Shown: one piece after another, positions 1 through 6,949 of the stretch | Layout: every line of letters starts with the position of its first letter | Numbering within the stretch: position 1 is the stretch's first letter | Assembly: GCA_005893185.1 (NCBI GenBank) | Contig: VBOS01000002.1 | Location: forward strand, 1-7,299 | Direction: 5' to 3' | Source: Candidatus Eiseniibacteriota bacterium | GTDB lineage: Bacteria > Eisenbacteria > RBG-16-71-46 | Length of the DNA: 7,299 nucleotides | Position numbers and translations under genes: made by a program | Notes under the pieces: generated by a model | What the model was told of the DNA's origin: nothing | Seen by the model: only the letters and a program-made list of their open reading frames with translations | Databases searched by the model: none

Positions 1-1
1 C

Positions 2-838
2 GGCGATTTCACCCTCGCCGAATACCGCTACGCGCTCGACTTCGTCTTCACCCAGGTAACCGAGACGGCGGCACCCGGTTATCTGCTCGGCCGCGTCAGC
101 ACGCAAGGGTTCTGGTACTATTTCCCGGTCGCGTTCCTGTTCAAGACCTCCGCCGGGTTCCACGTCCTGCTCGGGATCGCACTGCTCTACTTTGGCAGCC
201 GGTTCACGTCCCTCCTGCAGGTGGTCGGCTCGCCGCTGCGGGTGCCCGCGATCGGTGCGCTCGTCTTTGGCTTGTTGTTGATCCGATCGCAGCTGAACAT
301 CGGCTTCCGCTATGCGTTGCCGCTGTTGCCACTCGTGGCGGTGATCACTGCGGTGGGCGTCGCGCGCGTTTGGCAGGCCGACTGGAAGCGCGCCCGGCCC
401 GCGATCGCGCTGGCCACCGCATGGCTTGTGGTGCAGCCGCTTTCGTACTTCCCGAATTTCCTGACCTACGTGAGTGAGTACGGGCCCGGCCGCGATCGCA
501 ATTACGAGGTGTTTGCCGATTCGAGCCTGGACTGGGGACAGGGACTGCTGCTGCTGCGCGACTTCATGCGTGAGCACGGGATCCGGGTCGTGTACTTGAG
601 CTACTTCGGCTCCGCTTGGCCGAGCGGCTACGGCATCGAATACCTGCCGCTAGTCAGCTTTTTCTTGCTGCCCCCGGCCGCGCTGCGGCCGGGGGAGCCC
701 GAGCCGCGCTGGGTCGTCATTTCGGCCACGAATCTCACGGGCACCTATTTACGGGGCGACCCGTTCCATCAGTTTCGCGAGCAGCGGCCGGCCTACGTGC
801 TCGGCCATTCGCTGTACGTCTATGAAGCGCGGCCCTGA
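2..838 (+). CDS. GT-C membrane glycosyltransferase, ArnT/PMT (GT39-like), C-terminal part
   Basis: This is the 278-residue C-terminal part of a multi-pass membrane protein; the frame is open at the left edge, so the start and the usual catalytic first loop lie outside the window. Visible features are GFWYYFPVAFLFKT (residues about 36-49), several hydrophobic segments (about 52-66, 82-95, 105-124 and 135-154), an NIGFRYALPLLP motif like the conserved RY..P element of this family, and a soluble tail with SSLDWGQGLLLLRDF followed by YFGSAWPSGYGIEY. The SLDWGQ tail is typical of phospholipid-carrier-dependent glycosyltransferases, which move a sugar from a polyprenyl-phosphate donor on the outer face of the inner membrane. 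Substrate and acceptor cannot be read from the sequence. It is followed after 7 nt by a methyltransferase gene, which suggests co-transcription. The family call is good; the specific activity is inference. Confidence 0.82.
   Translation, partial: GDFTLAEYRYALDFVFTQVTETAAPGYLLGRVSTQGFWYYFPVAFLFKTSAGFHVLLGIALLYFGSRFTSLLQVVGSPLRVPAIGALVFGLLLIRSQLNIGFRYALPLLPLVAVITAVGVARVWQADWKRARPAIALATAWLVVQPLSYFPNFLTYVSEYGPGRDRNYEVFADSSLDWGQGLLLLRDFMREHGIRVVYLSYFGSAWPSGYGIEYLPLVSFFLLPPAALRPGEPEPRWVVISATNLTGTYLRGDPFHQFREQRPAYVLGHSLYVYEARP
671..695 (+). other. Perfect 11-bp GC-only stem-loop inside the first gene
   Basis: CCCCCGGCCGC (671-681) and GCGGCCGGGGG (685-695) are exact reverse complements around a 3-nt GCT loop. 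It encodes the proline-rich stretch PPAALRPGEP near the end of the GT-C gene, about 140 nt before its stop. No T-run follows, so it is not an intrinsic terminator. It may affect mRNA stability, or reflect GC-rich codons only. Confidence 0.45.
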
Positions 839-842
839 GGAG
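838..842 (+). promoter_or_regulatory. Ribosome binding site AGGAG deciding the methyltransferase start at 846
   Basis: AGGAG overlaps the stop codon of the preceding gene and sits 3 nt before ATG 846. The spacing is tight, but the alternative in-frame ATG at 822 has no purine-rich sequence before it and would overlap the upstream gene by 17 nt. I therefore prefer 846. Confidence 0.55.
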
Positions 843-845
843 CGT

Positions 846-1541
846 ATGAAGCCGAACACCGTGAAGCCCGACCAGCAGGCTTTCGTCGACTGGAACGAAG
901 AGATGGTGCGGCGCTACGACATCGAGCAATACTACGAGCGTTCGCACCCCTTGCTCCGCTGGATCGAGCGGTGCCGCGTGGATGTGCTGGCGGACTTCGC
1001 AGCGGTGCAGCCGGAGACTGGTGTACTTGAGGTCGGCTGTGGCGCCGGTCACGTGCTGCAGCGTTTCGCGGTGGCAAAGCGCACCGGTATCGATCTGTCG
1101 AGGACGATGCTCGACCGGGCTCGTAGTCGCTTGGGCGACGGCGTAGAGCTGCTGCGCGCATCGGCGGAGTACCTGCCCTTCGAGCCTGCTTCGTTCGACG
1201 TGGTCCTCTGCACGGAGGTGCTTGAGCATACGCAACATCCGGAACAGGTGCTGCGAGAGCTGATGCGTGTCGGGACGCCCGACGCGCGCATCGTTGTGTC
1301 CATACCGAACGAGGGGAACATCGATCGCGCGAAGCGCTTCATCCGTCGCGTGCCGCTACTGCGCACCATGTTGCGCTCGCTGGCACCGGAAGGTAACGAG
1401 TGGCACCTGCACCAGTTCAGTCTGCCGTTCCTGCGGCGCATCGCCGCAGGCACGGCCCGCATCGAGCGGCTGCGGGGCATACCGAACAACCTCATCCCGC
1501 TGCGCTACGTCGCCTTGCTACGCGCACCGGCGCGCCTGTGA
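846..1541 (+). CDS. Class I SAM-dependent methyltransferase (Methyltransf_11 type)
   Basis: The product is a soluble 231-residue protein with a Rossmann-type methyltransferase fold. Motif I is VLEVGCGAGHVLQ (residues 60-72), the acidic residue that binds the adenosine ribose is D83 in GIDLS, and the later strand and turn FDVVLCTEVLEH spans 117-128. The C-terminal third (about 155-231) is likely the acceptor-binding part and holds basic helices (RAKRFIRR, LLRTMLRSL) that could sit at the membrane surface. The length is normal for a single-domain enzyme. It probably methylates a sugar, lipid-linked intermediate or polyketide-like acceptor, but nothing in the sequence identifies which. An in-frame ATG at 822 would add 8 residues; 846 is chosen because of its AGGAG. 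It lies between two glycosyltransferase genes in an apparent operon, so glycan modification is the most likely role. Confidence 0.85.
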   Translation: MKPNTVKPDQQAFVDWNEEMVRRYDIEQYYERSHPLLRWIERCRVDVLADFAAVQPETGVLEVGCGAGHVLQRFAVAKRTGIDLSRTMLDRARSRLGDGVELLRASAEYLPFEPASFDVVLCTEVLEHTQHPEQVLRELMRVGTPDARIVVSIPNEGNIDRAKRFIRRVPLLRTMLRSLAPEGNEWHLHQFSLPFLRRIAAGTARIERLRGIPNNLIPLRYVALLRAPARL

Positions 1542-1563
1542 CTCGCGTCAGAGGAGAAGCTCC

Positions 1564-2553
1564 ATGTTCGAAGCCAGTGCTGCGCCCATAGGGGCGCCGC
1601 GGGCCGGCAGTGACGCCCGAGTCGCGGTATCCGTCGTCGTGCCCGTGTTCAATGAGGAGTTGAACGTGGAAGAGCTGTATGGCCGGGTCACCGCCGTGCT
1701 GCGCGACTCGGTGGAGCTCATCTTCGTCGATGATGGCAGCACGGACGGCACCTTCGGGCGCTTGCGCCGGCTCGCCGCCGCCGACCCGCGAGTTCGGCTG
1801 GTCCGCTTCCGACGCAACTTTGGGCAGACCGCAGCGCTCTCGGCCGGTATTGACCACGCTCGCGCCGAGATCATCGTGCCGATGGATGGCGACTTGCAAA
1901 ACGATCCCAGGGACATCCCCCGGCTGCTCGCCAAGCTGGACGAAGGGTACGACGTCGTGAGCGGCTGGCGCGTGCACCGGCGGGATCCGTTGAGCAAACG
2001 GCTGCTCTCGCTGATCGCGAACCGCTTGATCTCGTGGATCTCGGGCGTGCACCTGCACGACTACGGTTGCTCGCTCAAAGCTTACCGTCGCTCGGTCCTC
2101 GAGGACGTGCGTCTCTATGGTGAGATGCACCGCTTCGTGCCGATCTACGCGAGCTGGCAGGGCGCGCGGGTCACCGAGCTCCCCGTTGAGCATCACGCGC
2201 GTACGCGCGGCAAGTCGAACTACGGAATCGAGCGCACGGTCAAAGTCCTGCTCGACCTGATCGTCGTGAAATTCCTGGCCTCGTACGCCACGAAGCCGAT
2301 CTACGTCTTCGGCGGGTTCGGCCTGCTCGCACTGTTCCTGTCGTTCCTGACCTTCGGCTGGATGCTGTATTACAAGCTGGCCGGGTTGAAAGACTTCGTG
2401 CAGACGCCCTTGCCGCTGGTCGTGGTCATGCTGCTGCTGGTCGGCTGTCTCAGTGTGCTGCTCGGGCTCGTGGCCGAGCTGACGGTGCGGACCTACTACG
2501 AGTCGCAAGGCAAACGAACCTATGTGCTGTGGCGTGACGAGGAGCAGCGGTGA
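1564..2553 (+). CDS. GT2 family polyprenyl-phosphate glycosyltransferase (DPM1/GtrB/ArnC-like)
   Basis: The protein has 329 residues. It has an N-terminal GT-A domain: SVVVPVFNEELNV (23-35), the nucleotide-binding VDDGSTDGT (55-63), NFGQTAALSAG (85-95) and the metal-binding MDGDLQNDP (107-115, D108 and D110). YGCSLKAYRR (167-176) and the basic RTRGKSNYG (213-221) are typical of dolichol-phosphate-mannose-synthase-like enzymes. Two membrane helices close the protein (about 244-268 and 283-304), as in GtrB-type enzymes. Such enzymes transfer a sugar from a nucleotide sugar to undecaprenyl phosphate on the cytoplasmic face, making the lipid-linked donor used by GT-C enzymes; two GT-C genes flank it in this operon. 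The start ATG has GAGGAG (1551-1556) at 7 nt. The stop overlaps the next start as GTGA. The sugar specificity is not visible. Alternative names such as ArnC or CsbB cannot be told apart from sequence alone. Confidence 0.9.
   Translation: MFEASAAPIGAPRAGSDARVAVSVVVPVFNEELNVEELYGRVTAVLRDSVELIFVDDGSTDGTFGRLRRLAAADPRVRLVRFRRNFGQTAALSAGIDHARAEIIVPMDGDLQNDPRDIPRLLAKLDEGYDVVSGWRVHRRDPLSKRLLSLIANRLISWISGVHLHDYGCSLKAYRRSVLEDVRLYGEMHRFVPIYASWQGARVTELPVEHHARTRGKSNYGIERTVKVLLDLIVVKFLASYATKPIYVFGGFGLLALFLSFLTFGWMLYYKLAGLKDFVQTPLPLVVVMLLLVGCLSVLLGLVAELTVRTYYESQGKRTYVLWRDEEQR
2540..2544 (+). promoter_or_regulatory. Ribosome binding site AGGAG for GTG start at 2550
   Basis: AGGAG lies inside the last codons of the GT2 gene, 5 nt before the GTG at 2550. 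The GTG overlaps the GT2 stop as GTGA, a usual arrangement for translational coupling, and it places the conserved zinc ribbon at the N-terminus. This supports the GTG as the true start. Confidence 0.6.
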
Positions 2554-3498
2554 AGCCTGCGCTGCTCGAGATGCTGGTCTGCCCATCGTGTGGGCAGGAT
2601 CTCGTGCTGGGCGGCGAGACGCGGGAGGGCACAGAGGTCATGGCCGGCGAGCTCCGTTGCACCGGCTGCGCGCGGGGCTATCCGATCGTGCGCGGCGTGC
2701 CGCGGTTCGCGCCCCTGCTGCGAGCTGGCCGAGCGCTACCGCCGGCAGTTCCTCGATTGGATCCGGCCGGTCACGCCCGAATTCTTCCGAAACCGCATCG
2801 TGCTGGAAGGTGGCTGCGGCAAGGGCCGGCACACTGCGCTCGCGGCGGAGTTCGGCGCCCGCGGTGTAGTGGCGCTCGACCTGAGTGAAGCCGTTGATGC
2901 GGCCTTCGCCAACACGCGCCACCTCGAGAACGCGCACGTCGTCCAGGCGGACATCAATCGACCGCCGGTCAAGCGGGTGTTCGACTACGCCTTCTCGGTC
3001 GGCGTGCTGCACCACTTGCCCGACCCCGAGCGTGGGTTCCACGCGCTCGTCTCGAAGCTGCGCCCCGGGGGCTCGATCTCGGCCTGGGTGTACGGCCGCG
3101 AGGGCAACGGTTGGATCGTGCACATGGTCACGCCGCTCCGGGAGCGGCTCTTTTCGAGGCTGCCGCATCGGCTCCTCGATCTGCTTTCGGCGACTGTGGC
3201 CGTGCCGCTTTACCTGGGCACCAAGCTCTTGTACCGGTCGACGGCGGGTACCGCGCTGAACCGCGCGCTGCCGTACGCGCCGTACCTCACCTACATCGCG
3301 GCGTTCCCCTACCGCGAGCAGCGCTCGATCGTGTTCGATCACCTGGTTGCGCCGGTCGCCTACTACCTGCGGCGGAGTGAGTTCGCGGCCTGGTTCGAGC
3401 GGGCGGGCCTGCACGACGTGCGCATCGAGCATCACAACGCGAACAGCTGGCGCGGCTTCGGCTCGGTGCCGTCCCAGGCGGGCCGCGAGGTCGCGTAG
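2550..3498 (+). pseudogene. Zinc-ribbon (Trm112-like) plus SAM methyltransferase, frameshifted
   Basis: Two reading frames make up one gene. From GTG 2550 the first frame encodes a Trm112-like zinc ribbon with C11-P-S-C14 and C37-T-G-C40, followed by YPIVRGVPRF (44-53). The frame changes between about 2712 and 2722. The second frame then continues as ELAERYRRQFLDWI, motif I VLEGGCGKGRHT, the acidic VALDLSEAVD, VVQADI, FSVGVLHHLPDPERGF and a long C-terminal region with REQRSIVFDHLVAP and NSWRGFG, ending at TAG 3496-3498. The change equals one extra base or 3n+2 missing bases. Homologues as I remember them carry roughly 20 more residues between the PRF and the QFLDWI parts, so a small deletion fits better than a 1-nt insertion. 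The family occurs in polysaccharide clusters as a glycan or lipid-linked-sugar methyltransferase. Whether the break is real or a sequence error cannot be told here. Confidence 0.8.
3487..3490 (+). promoter_or_regulatory. Ribosome binding site GAGG for the GTG start of the amidotransferase
   Basis: GAGG lies 9 nt before GTG 3500, inside the end of the methyltransferase gene. The choice of GTG 3500 is fixed independently, because it puts Cys at position 2, where the processed N-terminal nucleophile of class II amidotransferases must be. Confidence 0.6.
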
Positions 3499-3499
3499 C

Positions 3500-5363
3500 G
3501 TGTGCGGCATTGCGGGCATCGCCGCGCTGGATCCACGTCAGCCGATCGATGCTGGACCCGTCGCCGCGATGCTCGCCTGCGTCGCCCATCGCGGTCCCGA
3601 CGACCAGGGCATCCACACCGCGCCGGGTATCGTGCTGGGGCACCGCCGGCTCTCGATCATCGACGTCGCCGGCGGGCATCAGCCGCTGTTCGGCGCGCGC
3701 CCCTCGACCGCGGTCGTCTGCAATGGCGAGATCTACAACTACCGGGAGCTGGCCGCGGAGCTGACCGCGCTCGGCCACACCTTCGAGACTCGCTCGGATA
3801 CGGAAGTCGCGGCGCACGCCTACGACCAGTGGGGCCTCGACTGCCTGGACCGGCTGGACGGCATGTTCGCGCTGGCCCTCTGGGACGGCGCGCGAGGCCG
3901 GCTCCTGCTCGCGCGCGACCGCATGGGCGAGAAGCCGCTCTATTACGCGTTGACCGACCGACTGCTGCTGTTCGCCTCGGAGCTGAGCGCGCTGCGCGCC
4001 CACCCGGCCCTCGACGCCAAGCTCGACCTCCGCTCGCTGGCCTACTACCTGGCGCTGGAATACGTGCCGGCGCCTCACACCATCTTGCGCGGCGTGCACA
4101 AGCTCGAGCCGGGCCACGCGCTGGCGCTCGAGCGCGGCCAGGTGCGCACCTGGGCGTACTGGCAGATCGAGCTCCGGCCCGCGGGCGAACCACCATCGTT
4201 CGGCGCGGCCGCGCGCGAGCTGCGCCGTCTACTCGACCAGGCCGTGCGCTCGCGACTGGTGAGCGACGTGCCGCTCGGCATCTTCCTGTCGGGAGGCATT
4301 GATTCGAGCGCGATCGCCGCTCTGGCTGCGCGGCATGGCGCGCTGGAAACGTTCTCCATCGGTTTCGCGGAAAAGAGTGATCCTGCGGCCGGCGGAGCTG
4401 CCGGAGCTGGTGCCCCGGCTGCCGGCCATGCTCGACGAGCCCCTGGGCGACGCTTCGATCATCCCCACCGCGCTGCTCAGCCGGTTCGCGCGCGAGCGCG
4501 TGACGGTCGCGCTCGGCGGCGACGGCGGAGACGAGCTGTTTGCCGGCTACCCCATGCACCAGGCGCAGCGGGTGGCCGCGTTCGGCCGGGCGCTCCCAGC
4601 CGGCCTGCTTGCGCTGATGGAGAGGGCGATCCAGGCGCTACCCGTGAGCCACCGCAACTTCTCGTTCGGCTTCAAGGTGCTGAGCTTCTTGCGCGGCGCG
4701 GCGGAAGCGCCGCCGCGCAATCACGCACTGTGGATGTCCTCGTTCGCGGGCGGCGAGCAGCTCGCGCTCTTGACCGATGAGGTGTGGGCCGAATTGGGCC
4801 GCGGCTTCGATGAGTTCGAGCCGCTCGAGCAAGCCTGGTCCAAATCGGACGGCGCGCCATTGCTCGCGCGCGTGACCCACCTCGATGCCGTCACCTACCT
4901 GCCGAACGACATCCTGATGAAGGTCGATCGGGCCAGCATGCGGGTGGCGCTCGAGGTGCGCGCTCCCTTCCTGGCGCGGCCCGTGGTCGAGCTTGCCTTC
5001 GGCCTACCGGATCGCTACCGCATGCGGGGCTTGACCGGCAAACGCCTGCTCCGCGCCGCCGTGTCCGATCTCTTGCCGCCGAGCGTTCTGGGGCGGCCCA
5101 AGAAAGGCTTCGGTATCCCGGTCGCCGCCTGGCTGAACCAGAGCCTGCGTTCACTCGCACAGGACGTGCTCGCGCCGGCCACGCTGCGCGAGGGCGGCCT
5201 GTTTCGGCCCGAGACGGTGGAGCGGTTGCAGCGCGAGCACGCTCACGGCGTGGCAGATCATCGCAAACCGCTCTGGACGCTCCTCGTGTTCGAGTTGTGG
5301 CGGCAGTACCATCTGGGCAGGGCCGCGGCGGAGCCGCGGTCCGCCAGTGCTGTTCCAAGTTGA
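3500..5363 (+). pseudogene. asnB: AsnB-type glutamine-hydrolysing amidotransferase, internal out-of-frame deletion
   Basis: The N-terminal class II glutamine amidotransferase domain is intact. MCGIAG supplies the Cys2 nucleophile, followed by HRGPDDQG (30-37), GHRRLSIID (47-55), NGEIYNY (75-81), RSDTEV (98-103) and LARDRMGEKPLYY (137-149). The synthetase domain begins with the PP-loop SGGIDSS (264-270) and runs to FSIGFAEKS, ending at residue 293 (base 4378). There the frame breaks. The rest is read in the next frame from about 4377: ILRPAELPELV, LDEPLGDASIIPT, LGGDGGDELFAGY, LPNDILMKVDRASM, LEVRAPFL and RPKKGFGIPVAAWL, to TGA 5361-5363. The usual DE..YA..VA..LGT.HHE stretch (about 22-25 residues) after SIGF is absent, consistent with loss of about 70 nt not divisible by 3. 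Intact relatives transfer glutamine-derived ammonia to Asp or, in glycan clusters, probably to sugar or acyl carboxylates. A biosynthetic asparagine role is possible, but the context favours glycan modification. The symbol denotes the family only. Confidence 0.85.
5320..5342 (+). other. GC-rich hairpin just before the TTG start of the next gene
   Basis: GGGCCGCGGC pairs with GCCGCGGTCC as 10 bp including one G-U, around a 3-nt loop (GGA). It lies in the last codons of the amidotransferase gene and ends 17 nt before TTG 5360. No T-run follows, so it is not an intrinsic terminator. It could influence translation of the next gene, but it may be a by-product of GC-rich codon use. Confidence 0.4.
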
Positions 5364-6883
5364 GGATCGGGCGTCGCGGGCTCACGCCACGCCGGAGCGG
5401 TGTCGCGGTCGCGCTGGTCACGGCCGGGCTCGGGACCCTGGCCTTGAACCACAACCTGGTGGGAGGATTCTATGACGACGGGCTCTACGCAGGCATCGCG
5501 CTCGCCCTCGCCCGCGGCCTGAGCTTCGTCCACCCGCACCTCCCCGGCACGCCCGCGGTCGTGCATTACCCCCCCCTCTATCCCCTGATGCTCGCGCCGC
5601 TGTTCGGCGCGTTCCCGGTGCCGGTCGCGGCGTACCTCGGGAAGGTCCTGAACCTGGTTCTCGCGGCGCTCTCCGCCGGGCTCATCGCGTGGCACGCAGC
5701 GCGCACGCGGTTACTGGGTGACGACGCCCCGGCTTGGGTCGCCCCTGTAGTCGTGGCAACCGCCGCGATCGCGATCCCGGTTCTCGCGACACAGGCCGTG
5801 CTCTTTTCTGAGCCCCTGTTCGCCCTGTTGCTCGCCGCGGCCGTCATTCTCGCCGATGCGCCGCCGGCCTGGGCGACCCCGAGCGGGTCCGCTGCCCTGG
5901 CCGGCCTCGCCGCCGCATTCGCCTTGCTCACGCGATCCATCGGCGTCGCCGCCGGCGCCGGCATCGTACTCTTTCTGCTCCATGCCCGGCGGGCCCCACT
6001 GAGGGTCGCGCTCGGCGCCGCCGCTCCCGTCGCAGTCGCCAGCGCGGGGTGGGCGTGGTGGCTGCTGCGGCATCGCGGTGGGATCGATCGCGCGCTGGCG
6101 ATGAACTACGGGAGTTACGTCGAGACGGTGCACCAGGCTGGGCTGGGCGTGTTCTGGCCCGCCACCCGCGATCTGCTTCGCCCCCTCGGGAATCTGACCC
6201 TGGGCTGGCTCCCGTGGGCGCCGCTGTACTACGTGTGCGCCGCCGCCGCGGTCGCCGTTGGCGGTTACGGCCTCTACGGGCTGGTGCGGCGCTCCGCCGT
6301 CGCGTGGACCCTGGCGTGCTACTTCCTGATCCTCATGGTGTGGCCGTTCCCGTCCGACCGGTTCCTCTGGGGCGTTCTGCCCTGGCTCGCCCTCGTCTGG
6401 GTGTCCGGGGCGATTGCGGTGAGGCGGCACCCGCGGCTCCGCCTTTCGGTCGTGCTGCTCTCGGCCACCATGGGACTGGGCTACGGCCTGATCGAGGTGC
6501 AGGGTCTCGCAGGTCGCTGGTGGGGGACCACGGCGCAGCGGATCTCGAGCAACTTCAGTGAGCTCTTGCCGAGACTCGATTCGCTCCCGCCGGACGCGGT
6601 CCTTGCGACCGACGACGAGGCGCTGGTGTGGCTGTACACGCGGCGGACCACGGTGCCGTTCTACCTCTACTCTTATCGCAGCCGGACCGAGACCCGGCCG
6701 ACGCCTGCCGAGCAGCGCTCCTACCTCGAGCGCCAGGGGGTCACCCACATCCTGCTCAGCGGGTTCGGGTCCGGCTCCGACGTGGAGCTCGACGCTTTGC
6801 TGGGCGCCTACCCCGGCTGGCTCACGGTGATCTACCGCTGGACCGGGGGTCGAGCCCTGTTCCGGGTGAGTGGCGAATCCTGA
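5360..6883 (+). CDS. GT-C type multi-pass membrane glycosyltransferase (GT39/RgtA-like)
   Basis: The protein has 507 residues if started at TTG 5360. A basic N-terminus (RIGRRGLTPRR) precedes a first membrane helix (about 14-30), followed by the outer-face loop GGFYDDGLYAG, whose D39-D40 fit the metal/catalytic acidic pair of GT-C enzymes. HYPPLYPLMLAP (69-80), SEPLF (150-154), about eight or more further hydrophobic segments and SDRFLWGVLPW (332-342, equivalent to the family's R(Y/F)..P element) follow. The tail (about 380-507) is soluble and contains DAVLATDDEALVWLYTRR, a pattern seen in the periplasmic C-terminal part of this family. It probably uses a polyprenyl-phosphate sugar, perhaps the one made by the GT2 enzyme upstream. 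TTG 5360 overlaps the upstream stop as TTGA; an in-frame GTG at 5297 would add 21 residues and overlap the upstream gene by 67 nt. Neither has a clear ribosome binding site, so the start is uncertain. The acceptor is unknown. Confidence 0.78.
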   Translation: MRIGRRGLTPRRSGVAVALVTAGLGTLALNHNLVGGFYDDGLYAGIALALARGLSFVHPHLPGTPAVVHYPPLYPLMLAPLFGAFPVPVAAYLGKVLNLVLAALSAGLIAWHAARTRLLGDDAPAWVAPVVVATAAIAIPVLATQAVLFSEPLFALLLAAAVILADAPPAWATPSGSAALAGLAAAFALLTRSIGVAAGAGIVLFLLHARRAPLRVALGAAAPVAVASAGWAWWLLRHRGGIDRALAMNYGSYVETVHQAGLGVFWPATRDLLRPLGNLTLGWLPWAPLYYVCAAAAVAVGGYGLYGLVRRSAVAWTLACYFLILMVWPFPSDRFLWGVLPWLALVWVSGAIAVRRHPRLRLSVVLLSATMGLGYGLIEVQGLAGRWWGTTAQRISSNFSELLPRLDSLPPDAVLATDDEALVWLYTRRTTVPFYLYSYRSRTETRPTPAEQRSYLERQGVTHILLSGFGSGSDVELDALLGAYPGWLTVIYRWTGGRALFRVSGES

Positions 6884-6922
6884 GCTGCGCCAGAACACCG
6901 GGTCCACTGCTGCAACTGGCCG

Positions 6923-6947
6923 CGGGGCTTGCAAAATCCCCGGTTTT
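6923..6947 (+). terminator. Possible weak intrinsic terminator of the glycan operon
   Basis: CGGGG (6923-6927) and CCCCG (6938-6942) form a 5-bp stem around a 10-nt loop, followed by GTTTT. It sits 40 nt after the stop of the last operon gene, where a terminator is expected. The stem is short and the T-run has only four bases, so the call is tentative. Confidence 0.35.
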
Positions 6948-6949
6948 CC

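Noticed and set aside
1492..2586. Antisense open frame of 364 codons opposite the GT2 gene
   Set aside because: The + strand has an unmistakable GT2 enzyme here. The antisense product is low in motif content and rich in Arg, Gln and His, as expected for a shadow frame.
2579..2597. 7-bp inverted repeat CTGCCCA/TGGGCAG near the start of the zinc-ribbon gene
   Set aside because: It falls on the codons of the conserved CPSCGQD element and is probably a coincidence of codon choice; the ribosome binding site is outside it.
2550..3498. Programmed ribosomal frameshift in the methyltransferase gene
   Set aside because: There is no convincing slippery heptamer or recognised downstream pseudoknot at 2712-2722, and expected family residues seem to be missing, which recoding would not explain.
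3657..4559. Antisense open frame of 300 codons across the amidotransferase break
   Set aside because: The translation is almost entirely Arg, Ala, Pro and Gly, with no family resemblance; the + strand motifs account for the region on both sides of the break.
4692..4720. GC-rich repeat GCGCGGCG.../CGCCGCCGCGC in the amidotransferase gene
   Set aside because: Only 6 bp pair without interruption; it reads as ordinary GC-rich codons for RGAAEAPPR.
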